Assembly: GCA_030042915.1 (NCBI GenBank)
Contig: JASHYS010000321.1
Span: 1 to 5,016, forward strand
Length of the DNA: 5,016 nt
Direction: 5' to 3'
Source: Acidobacteriaceae bacterium
GTDB taxonomy: Bacteria > Acidobacteriota > Terriglobia > Terriglobales > Acidobacteriaceae
The translations under genes were made by a program, and so were the position numbers. Shown piece after piece: positions 1 through 5,016 of the stretch. Under the pieces are notes generated by a model. The model did no database searches, was not told the DNA's origin, and saw nothing but the letters and a program-made list of their open reading frames with translations. Every line of letters begins with the position of its first letter. Position 1 is the stretch's first letter.

Positions 1-1
1 C

Positions 2-217
2 GGGCCTCATGGCTTCTACGGCCATGTGGACAACCGCTGGGATCCGCGCCACGGATATGCAGGACCGCTGCCCGCGCGCGGCGAGCATCCGTTTCTCGGC
101 TTTCACGCCAATGAAGCCCGCGACGGGCACGGCCACGTGGGCGTGGCAAATCACGATGGCGGCCGCGAACACAGCGGCGGCTTTGTGGGCGGTGGGCGCG
201 CAGGCGGGCGGCGTTAG
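2..217 (+). CDS. 3' end of a His/Gly-rich hypothetical protein (5' end outside window)
   Basis: This frame is open from the left edge to a TAG at 215-217 and gives 71 visible residues. About 19 are glycine and 9 are histidine, with short repeats of the GHGH, HDGG and GGG kind, and it ends in a basic tail (RAGGRR). I do not recognise a domain. Such low-complexity tails are common at the C-terminus of secreted or envelope proteins and could bind metal, but that is inference. A GTG at 26 could start a 63-residue protein, but no Shine-Dalgarno precedes it and the frame is open upstream, so a truncated longer gene is more likely. An overlapping frame (9-284) is also open but gives an Ala/Thr/Arg-rich product typical of a shadow of GC-rich DNA, and it would run through the hairpin at 247-270. 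Reading-frame choice is therefore moderately uncertain. Confidence 0.5.
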   Translation, partial: GPHGFYGHVDNRWDPRHGYAGPLPARGEHPFLGFHANEARDGHGHVGVANHDGGREHSGGFVGGGRAGGRR

Positions 218-246
218 GCGGACGGATTATTTGAAACGCGCCGTTT

Positions 247-270
247 GCAGGCGGGCCAGGCCGCGCCTGC
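247..270. repeat. Perfect inverted repeat forming a GC-rich hairpin
   Basis: GCAGGCG (247-253) and CGCCTGC (264-270) are perfect 7-bp complements around a 10-base centre. The centre itself contains GGC-CAG-GCC, so the stem can extend to about 10 bp with a single bulged G. It begins 30 bp after the stop of the upstream gene. No T-run follows on the plus strand, so it is not a classical intrinsic terminator alone. It may stabilise the 3' end of the upstream transcript or act with the second hairpin at 283-305. Confidence 0.45.
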
Positions 271-282
271 GTCCAGCACTTT

Positions 283-309
283 GAGGGGCGGGTAGCCGCC
301 GCCTCTCTT
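283..309 (+). terminator. Candidate intrinsic terminator of the upstream His/Gly-rich gene
   Basis: GAGG-GGCGG (283-291) pairs with CCGCC-g-CCTC (296-305), giving a 9-bp stem with one bulged G at 301 and a GTAG tetraloop. The stem is followed by TCTT, only a weak U-tract. It lies between two co-directional genes, 66 bp after one stop and about 90 bp before the next start, which is the right place for a terminator. The poor T-run keeps confidence moderate. Confidence 0.4.
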
Positions 310-355
310 AGTACGCCGGGGCATGGGATTCCGGACGGTGGCGAAATAGGCAGAA

Positions 356-383
356 GCGGACTCCGCCTTGGCTGTGCTACGCT
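356..383 (+). promoter_or_regulatory. Candidate extended -10 promoter with a palindrome at the -35 position
   Basis: TGCTACGCT at 375-383 fits an extended -10 element (TGn followed by TACGCT, 4 of 6 to TATAAT). A 17-bp spacer would place the -35 box at 355-360, where AGCGGA is a poor match to TTGACA; poor -35 boxes are tolerated when an extended -10 is present. The same place carries the perfect palindrome GCGGA-C-TCCGC (356-366), a possible small operator. Transcription would start near 390, only a few bases before the GTG at 394. This is a pattern-based call with no experimental support. Confidence 0.3.
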
Positions 384-393
384 TCGACCATCA

Positions 394-1407
394 GTGGCCA
401 ACTTCGAAAAAGCACCGGCAGAGGTCCAGGAAATCCTGTCCAAGCCGATCCGGCAACTCGGCCTGAAGCTGGAAGGCTCTCCCCTTGAGCGTTTCGTACA
501 GCAGCTCTACAAGGAGCTGGAAGCCAAGGGGCTGCATCGCTTCCAGCCCAAGTGCTACCTGACCGATGAGTGGGGCTGCCCGAACATGGAGCCGGTAATC
601 GGAATCCCGTTCTACCTGGCCGATCCAAAACTGCAGCGGCTGGAATCGGAGATGAACGACATTGAAGACGCGCGGCAGGTGATGATGTACATGCGCCACG
701 AGGCCGGCCACGCCTTCAATTACGCCTACGCGCTTTACAAAAGCGAAGAATGGCGCAGCCTCTTCGGGCCATTCCGGCGTCCTTACCGCGACAACTACAA
801 GCCGGTCCCGTTCTCGCGACAATTCGTGCGTCACATGGAAGGCTGGTACGCGCAAAAGCATCCCGACGAAGACTTCGCTGAGACGTTCGCGGTATGGCTG
901 ACCCCTCGCTCCAACTGGCGGAAGCGGTACAAGGGTTGGGGGGCGATGAAGAAGCTGCTCTATATGGATCGCATGGGCCGCAAGCTGGGCGATGCCGAAC
1001 CTGTGGTGGCGCGGGGCGATACCGATATTACCGTCGAAGAAATGGATGTGACGGTGGGTGAGTTCTATCAGCAAGCACTCGATCAGCAGCTCATTCCCGG
1101 CGAACTGCCGCTCGATACCGATTTGCGCGACATCTTCAATGTATCCAGGCGGCGCAGGAAGAATGTTCGCCCAGCGGTCGAGCTTCTTGAAGCGAACCGG
1201 AAGGTGCTGGTGGACAAGGTGAATTACTGGACGGGTGTGCAAAGGCCGCTGGTGAAGAAGCTGGTGGAAGCCATCGAAGCAAAAGCAGGCGACTTAGGCC
1301 TGCGCGCCGACATAAAATGTGAACGGGAATATTTGACCGAAGTCACGGTGTATGCAACCGCACTGGCGATGAACTACATCACGCGGGGCAAATTTATTTT
1401 GCCCTGA
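394..1407 (+). CDS. Putative zinc-binding metallopeptidase (Peptidase_Mx-like)
   Basis: This gene encodes 337 residues and is probably a cytoplasmic zinc-dependent peptidase: there is no signal peptide or membrane segment. The zincin motif HEAGH lies at residues 102-106 (DNA 697-711), with H102 and H106 as likely zinc ligands and E103 as the catalytic base. About 50 residues later comes HPDEDFAETFAVW (156-168), the conserved second block of the putative zinc-binding metallopeptidase (Mx) family, which probably supplies the third ligand; E159, D160 or E163 are candidates. The N-terminal part (LTDEWGCPN at 56-64, IPFYLADP at 71-78) also matches what I recall of the family. Residues about 200-337 form a further charged region I do not recognise, including RRRRK at 252-256. 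The start is GTG; no upstream ATG, GTG or TTG is in frame nearby, the next Met is residue 65, and no Shine-Dalgarno is visible. Its TGA overlaps an ATG of the ATP-grasp frame (TGATG), so the two genes are probably one operon. The substrate is unknown. Confidence 0.85.
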   Translation: MANFEKAPAEVQEILSKPIRQLGLKLEGSPLERFVQQLYKELEAKGLHRFQPKCYLTDEWGCPNMEPVIGIPFYLADPKLQRLESEMNDIEDARQVMMYMRHEAGHAFNYAYALYKSEEWRSLFGPFRRPYRDNYKPVPFSRQFVRHMEGWYAQKHPDEDFAETFAVWLTPRSNWRKRYKGWGAMKKLLYMDRMGRKLGDAEPVVARGDTDITVEEMDVTVGEFYQQALDQQLIPGELPLDTDLRDIFNVSRRRRKNVRPAVELLEANRKVLVDKVNYWTGVQRPLVKKLVEAIEAKAGDLGLRADIKCEREYLTEVTVYATALAMNYITRGKFILP

Positions 1408-1459
1408 TGGATTCAAGGCATCTGCGTGGGTTGGCAGGTGCGGGTGAACGGAAAGAGCC

Positions 1460-1465
1460 GAGAGG
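1460..1465 (+). promoter_or_regulatory. Ribosome binding site favouring the ATG at 1470
   Basis: GAGAGG lies 4 bases before the ATG at 1470, with a second purine-rich stretch (GAAAGAG, 1451-1457) just upstream. The alternative ATG at 1407, which overlaps the stop of the peptidase gene, is preceded by TTTTGCCCTG and has no Shine-Dalgarno. This is why the shorter start was chosen. Confidence 0.5.
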
Positions 1466-1469
1466 CATC

Positions 1470-2513
1470 ATGGCAGACTTGAAAGTAACGATCTTGCACG
1501 ACGTCTGGGAAGAGGGCCCGCCAGAGCCTGAACCGGAGCCGGCCAAGGAGCCGCGTGGCAAGAAAGGCAAACGCCGCAAGAAGAAAAAGGATCCGCTGCA
1601 CGACCGCGAAGAGATTTTCGAAGCGTTGACCAAGCTGGGACACGAACCTTCGTATCACGTTCTCGACGGCAAGAACCAATCGCTGCTGGCGCTGGCAAAA
1701 TGCGGGGCCGACCTGGTCTTCAACCTCACTGAGTCGTACGCCGGCGACGACACCATGGACAAGAACATCGCCGCCTATCTTGACCTGTTGCATTTGCCGT
1801 ACACCGGCGGCGGTCCCGAGGCGCTTTACCTGGCCCAGGACAAGTCGATCGCAAAGAAGATCTTCGACTTTCACAACATCAAGACTCCCGACTTTGCCAT
1901 CTCCTACAAGGGCCGGACCGAGCACGCCCACGATATCGAGTTTCCTCTCATCGTCAAGCCTGTCTCTGAAGACGGATCGATCGGCATCGACAGCGGCTCG
2001 GTGGTGGATAGCGTGAAGGAGCTGATGGAACGCATCGACTACATTCATGAGGAATTCGACAGCCCGGCGCTCATTGAGGAATATATTGAGGGCCGCGAAA
2101 TTTACGCAGCCATTCTGGGCAACGAGAACGCAGAGGTGCTGCCGCTCATCGAACTCGACCTCTCCAAGCTGCCCAAGGGAGCACCGCGTATCGCCGGCCA
2201 GGACGTGAAGTTCGACCAGGAGACCGAGGCCTTCAAGGTGACCAAATCCGCGCCGGTGGAAGATTTGGACGAGGAGACCACGAAGGAACTGCAGAACACA
2301 GCGCTGGCTGCCTATCGCGCACTGAAGCTGCAAGACTACGGGCGCATTGATATGCGGCTTAACAAGAAGGGGCAGGTGTACATCATCGAAGCCAACCCCA
2401 ACCCATGGCTGGCCAGCGCCGCTGAATTTACCATGGCAGCCAAGAAGGCCGGCTACTCGTACACCGACATGATCGACAAGATCGTGGAGCTGGCCCGCGC
2501 CCGGTCGCTTTAG
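1470..2513 (+). CDS. D-alanine--D-alanine ligase-like ATP-grasp amidoligase
   Basis: This 347-residue protein has the ATP-grasp fold of enzymes that activate a carboxylate as an acyl phosphate and join it to an amine. The N-terminal part has a first strand (KVTILHDVW, 5-13), VFNLTE (83-88) and PYTGGGP (110-116), all Ddl-like. The ATP-binding part shows FPLIVKP with K163, the glycine loop SEDGSIGI (166-173) and LIEEYIEGRE (201-210). The metal site is D294, E307 and N309; the 13- and 2-residue spacings equal those of D257, E270 and N272 in E. coli DdlB. The closing motif is EANPNPW rather than the NTxPG of true D-Ala-D-Ala ligases, so I expect a different substrate. Unusually, a Pro/Glu-rich then Lys/Arg-rich segment (about 15-42) follows the first strand. 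The start at 1470 is preferred for its RBS; ATG 1407 would add 21 residues and overlap the peptidase stop. It is probably co-transcribed with the peptidase. Peptide ligase, amino-acid conjugate synthesis and protein tagging are all possible. Confidence 0.88.
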   Translation: MADLKVTILHDVWEEGPPEPEPEPAKEPRGKKGKRRKKKKDPLHDREEIFEALTKLGHEPSYHVLDGKNQSLLALAKCGADLVFNLTESYAGDDTMDKNIAAYLDLLHLPYTGGGPEALYLAQDKSIAKKIFDFHNIKTPDFAISYKGRTEHAHDIEFPLIVKPVSEDGSIGIDSGSVVDSVKELMERIDYIHEEFDSPALIEEYIEGREIYAAILGNENAEVLPLIELDLSKLPKGAPRIAGQDVKFDQETEAFKVTKSAPVEDLDEETTKELQNTALAAYRALKLQDYGRIDMRLNKKGQVYIIEANPNPWLASAAEFTMAAKKAGYSYTDMIDKIVELARARSL

Positions 2514-2611
2514 AACGCCCGCTCCTTAGTGGTCGGGACGGGCAGAATCACCTAAAGACGCTTCGCAGATCGGCGACCGCATCCCGCGCGCGCCCGCGCA
2601 AACGATGTGCT

Positions 2612-3988
2612 CTATTTCTGAAGGATTGCGTCACGATCGCGAGCGACTGTCTCGGTGAAGGTCATGCGGATTCCGTGCATGGGCCGAAGGATAACCATGG
2701 GGCGCGGCTCAATGGTCTGGCCCGGAGACAATTGAAAATCATATTTCCTGAGAAGAACGCTGAGAATCATGAGCATTTGCAGCATGGCGTAGTTGCCGCC
2801 GATACAGCCGCGTGGTCCGGCGCCGAATGGCAGATAGGTGAAGGGCGGTTGCAGCTTTTCGTTCTCTGCGGTGAAACGGCCGGGATCGAAATTCTCAGGA
2901 TTCGGCCAGTATCTGGCCGCATGGTGGGCGCCGTAAACGAACACGATCACCATCGTTCCCCGGGGGATGGCGACGTCGCCAGCCTGGTCGTCGGCAACAG
3001 CCATGCGGTCGACCATCCAAAATGGCGGATAGAGGCGCAGCGCCTCCTGAATGACCTGGGTGACAAACGCGAAGCGGGGAACGTCGGCGTAGCCCAGGGG
3101 CGCACTGCCCAGCACGGAATCGAATTCCTGCCGCACCCTTTCAAGACAGTCAGGGCGCGTGCTTAACAGATAGAACATCCACGACAGTGCGTTCGACGAC
3201 GTTTCATGGCCGGCAACCAGCAGTTGCATGCTCTCACTCAAAACCAGCTCGTCGCTCATGCCGTGGCCGTCGCTGTAACGGGCATCCATCAAGGTCTGCA
3301 GCAGATCGTTGCCGGGCTCCTGGTTGCGGCGCTGCTTGATGTAAGCCATCAGGATGCTGTCGGCGCGGGCGCGCATCTGCTCGTGTTTGCGCAGGTCGCC
3401 GGAAACGGCAAACCATGGATTCATGTAGGGCTGAAGGGTCTGGCGGACGATAAACTCCTGGACAGTGCCGATGGTATGGCTGACCAGCTCGATGTCTTCG
3501 TCCTTCAACTTTGCGCCAAACAGCGAGCGGGCGACCATGGAGAAGGTGAACTTCATCAGTTGCGGATAGATATCGACAGGGCCGGAACGGACCCGGGTTT
3601 CGAAATCCTTGAGCGACTCGGCGAGCGAGTCCTGCATGATGGAGGACAGTGCCTCGAGTTGTTTGCGATCGAAACCTTTCTGGATGAGACGCCGCTGCGT
3701 GCGCCAGGCTTCTCCATGAGTGGTGAGAAGGCCTTTGCCCAGAAAATGGCCCATCCGCTTGACTTGAATTTCAGATTTCTGGTAGTTCTCCGCGTTGGTC
3801 TTCAGCACGTGTTGAATCACGTCGGGATTGGTGGTGAGGATGGCTTCTTTCAGACCGCCTATATAGAACTTGAATGTATCCCCATAGAGTTCGATGTACC
3901 TGGACAGAATCTTTGCGGGATTGCGAGCCATGGCCCGCGAGTCGACGAAACAGCGAAATCGGGAAACAACAGGCAGGGGCGTAGGCAA
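2612..3988 (-). CDS. Cytochrome P450 monooxygenase
   Basis: This 458-residue protein is a complete bacterial P450, a heme-thiolate monooxygenase that inserts one oxygen atom from O2 into an organic substrate. All signatures are present in order: C-helix WRTQR (95-99, W and R contact heme propionates), I-helix oxygen-activation motif AGHETS (259-264), K-helix ExxR as EALR (315-318), FDPGRF (367-372), and the heme loop PFGAGPRGCIG (387-397) with ligand C395 (codon at 2804-2806). Length is normal and there is no N-terminal membrane anchor, so it should be soluble. The heme loop and FDPGRF resemble CYP4/CYP102-type enzymes, many of which hydroxylate fatty acids; the family cannot be assigned by eye. 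The start is TTG at 3988, backed by GGTGAGG 7 bases upstream; the start of the protein (PLPVVSR, 4-10) resembles other bacterial P450s, arguing against starting at Met20. It lies 70 bp downstream of the desaturase gene on the same strand and is likely co-transcribed. No redox partner is encoded here. Confidence 0.95.
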   Translation of the reverse strand: MPTPLPVVSRFRCFVDSRAMARNPAKILSRYIELYGDTFKFYIGGLKEAILTTNPDVIQHVLKTNAENYQKSEIQVKRMGHFLGKGLLTTHGEAWRTQRRLIQKGFDRKQLEALSSIMQDSLAESLKDFETRVRSGPVDIYPQLMKFTFSMVARSLFGAKLKDEDIELVSHTIGTVQEFIVRQTLQPYMNPWFAVSGDLRKHEQMRARADSILMAYIKQRRNQEPGNDLLQTLMDARYSDGHGMSDELVLSESMQLLVAGHETSSNALSWMFYLLSTRPDCLERVRQEFDSVLGSAPLGYADVPRFAFVTQVIQEALRLYPPFWMVDRMAVADDQAGDVAIPRGTMVIVFVYGAHHAARYWPNPENFDPGRFTAENEKLQPPFTYLPFGAGPRGCIGGNYAMLQMLMILSVLLRKYDFQLSPGQTIEPRPMVILRPMHGIRMTFTETVARDRDAILQK

Positions 3989-3995
3989 CTTTATA

Positions 3996-4002
3996 CCTCA
4001 CC
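3996..4002 (-). promoter_or_regulatory. Ribosome binding site for the P450 TTG start
   Basis: On the minus strand GGTGAGG is followed by 7 bases and then TTG at 3988-3986. This is a strong Shine-Dalgarno at optimal spacing and is the reason a TTG rather than the in-frame ATG of Met20 is called as the start. Confidence 0.7.
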
Positions 4003-4058
4003 CATAGGTTTGGTTTGACGGTTGGAGATGCTCATGGGTTTTGCCTGCGGCCGGGTCA

Positions 4059-5016
4059 TCAAGATTGTTGGGCCGTCCAAGTGAATCGCCCGGGCTCATC
4101 TTCGCTTCCCAGCTGCTTTAAAAGTATCAGATGGTGTACGACAGCCCGCGTCATCGTGGGGTGCTGCCGATAGGGGACGCCGAATTCCGCGGCGGTCTGC
4201 TTCACAATCCGGGTGAGCGGAGCGTAGTGAGTGTGGCACACATAAGGGCACAGATGATGGGCAATGTGGTGGTTGAGCCCGCCGGTGAGCCAACTGACGA
4301 GCGGGTTCTCCGTTGCGTAATCGGCCGTCGTGGCAAAGATGTGATACACACCATGGTCGAACTCGCCGCGTGCCACCGGGAAATACGTAGTGTCGATGGT
4401 GTGCGTGGTCTGGAAGACCAACGAGACGGTCATCCCGATGATGAGATGAACCAGCACGAACGAGAGCGCGACCAGGAGAATCGGCTTGCCTAACACAGTC
4501 ACCGGCAAAATGAGCATGTAGGTGATGTAGAGCGCCTTGCCCACAAATAAAATGGCATATTCTCGCGTCGGATGCCTGGTGCGCTTCAAATAATCGTGCG
4601 ACGGGAAGAAAAAGGCCTCAAAGTCCCTGAGGAAAACATAGTCGAGGGAGAAAAGCGAGTAAAAAAACAGCGCATAGATGTGCTGGAAGCGATGCCGGCG
4701 CGCCCGGGGTTCGTGAGGCGTAAAGCGAAAGATGCCGCGCCCCATAAGGGCATCGTCTTCGCCCTGGAGATTGATGCAGGAGTGGTGGCCGCGATGGTGG
4801 AGAATGCGCCACATGTACGAGCTGATTCCGCAGATGTCAAAAACATAATTCAGAACTTTGTTGACAGACGGGACGGACGAGATGGCGTTGTGGTTGCTGT
4901 CGTGGGCGATATTCAGCAGGAGAAATGTCTGGGCGAGGCCGCCCAGAAGGTAAAGGACGACAAACTTCCACGAATCCGGCCTGAGTGCGTAGATGGCGAT
5001 CCAACTGGCCAGTAAT
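4059..5016 (-). CDS. Membrane fatty acid (acyl-CoA) desaturase, 5' end beyond window
   Basis: The minus-strand frame is open from the right edge (first full codon 5015-5013) to TGA at 4061-4059, showing 318 residues; members are about 360, so roughly 40-50 N-terminal residues are missing. An ATG at 4814 is internal, because the first histidine box lies upstream of it. The three di-iron histidine boxes are HDSNH (visible residues 38-42, DNA 4890-4904), HHRGHH (73-78, DNA 4782-4799, read as HxxxHH) and HIAHH (250-254, DNA 4254-4268). Hydrophobic stretches at about 17-36 and 155-202 fit an integral membrane protein. The segments SPHE/TPHE-type, FQHIYALFFYSL and GGLN before the third box, and CHTHY after it, resemble linoleoyl-CoA/acyl-CoA desaturases of bacteria. 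It introduces a double bond into a fatty acyl chain using O2 and external electrons. The position of the double bond cannot be told. The third box starts with His where front-end desaturases have Gln. The P450 gene follows after 70 bp. Confidence 0.92.
   Translation of the reverse strand, partial: LLASWIAIYALRPDSWKFVVLYLLGGLAQTFLLLNIAHDSNHNAISSVPSVNKVLNYVFDICGISSYMWRILHHRGHHSCINLQGEDDALMGRGIFRFTPHEPRARRHRFQHIYALFFYSLFSLDYVFLRDFEAFFFPSHDYLKRTRHPTREYAILFVGKALYITYMLILPVTVLGKPILLVALSFVLVHLIIGMTVSLVFQTTHTIDTTYFPVARGEFDHGVYHIFATTADYATENPLVSWLTGGLNHHIAHHLCPYVCHTHYAPLTRIVKQTAAEFGVPYRQHPTMTRAVVHHLILLKQLGSEDEPGRFTWTAQQS

Noticed and set aside
391..1242. 283-codon open frame on the minus strand across the metallopeptidase gene
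   Set aside because: It lies wholly inside a gene with clear catalytic motifs, and its product (rich in His, Arg and Leu) shows no recognisable motif. GC-rich codon bias readily opens antisense frames.
1413..2333. 306-codon open frame on the minus strand across the ATP-grasp gene
   Set aside because: Antisense to a gene with intact ATP-grasp motifs; the product shows no domain pattern.
1470..2513. True D-alanine--D-alanine ligase for peptidoglycan (ddl)
   Set aside because: The fold and metal site match, but the closing motif EANPNPW, the charged insert and the peptidase neighbour differ from cell-wall ligases, so no ddl symbol was given.
2514..2611. Bidirectional terminator between the convergent ATP-grasp and P450 genes
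   Set aside because: The best stem is GCGCG (2586-2590) with CGCGC (2595-2599) and a CGCC loop. It is short, is simple GC alternation, and has no T-run on either side.
3206..4018. 270-codon and 163-codon open frames on the plus strand across the P450 gene (second at 2675-3166)
   Set aside because: The opposite strand encodes every P450 signature in order; these are antisense shadows.
4000..4039. RNA hairpin hiding the P450 ribosome binding site (ACCCAT with ATGGGT, arms at 4000-4005 and 4034-4039)
   Set aside because: Only 6 bp with a 28-base loop, and the GAGG core of the binding site stays unpaired; such matches are expected by chance.
4059..4814. Desaturase as a complete 251-residue gene starting at ATG 4814
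   Set aside because: The frame stays open to the right edge and the upstream part contains the essential first histidine box HDSNH (4890-4904), so the true start is outside the window.
4572..5015. Plus-strand open frame across the desaturase N-terminal half (and another at 4131-4493)
   Set aside because: Antisense to histidine boxes 1 and 2 of the desaturase, and charged, low-complexity products.

Overview
The window looks like chromosomal DNA from a GC-rich, free-living soil-type bacterium. Protein style (a Mx-type metallopeptidase paired with a Ddl-like ATP-grasp, a Bacteroidetes-like acyl-CoA desaturase, a soluble P450) makes Acidobacteriota my best guess, but this is inferred from remembered family resemblance and was not searched. 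I see no mobile element, tRNA, rRNA, CRISPR array or phage gene.

Layout. Bases 2-217 (+) are the 3' end of an unrecognised His/Gly-rich protein. Bases 218-393 are non-coding: two GC-rich hairpins, at least one a plausible terminator, then a possible extended -10 promoter with a small palindrome. Bases 394-2513 (+) hold two genes read together: a putative zinc metallopeptidase (HEAGH plus a downstream HPDEDFAETFA block) and a Ddl-like ATP-grasp ligase. The 98-bp gap 2514-2611 separates convergent genes and shows no convincing terminator. On the minus strand, reading leftward, a membrane acyl-CoA desaturase (enters from the right edge, start not in the window) is followed after 70 bp by a cytochrome P450 (2612-3988).

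How the genes may work together. The rightward pair joins an enzyme that probably hydrolyses peptide or protein bonds to one that probably forms amide bonds using ATP. This suggests make-and-trim or remove-and-replace chemistry on a peptide or amino-acid conjugate; the substrate cannot be read from the sequence. I regard this pair as the most interesting item. The leftward pair joins two oxygen-dependent iron enzymes that commonly act on acyl chains: a di-iron desaturase and a heme monooxygenase. Serial tailoring of a fatty acyl or lipid substrate is a reasonable inference. No redox partner (ferredoxin, cytochrome b5 or reductase) is encoded in the window. The two pairs converge and nothing in the sequence links them functionally.
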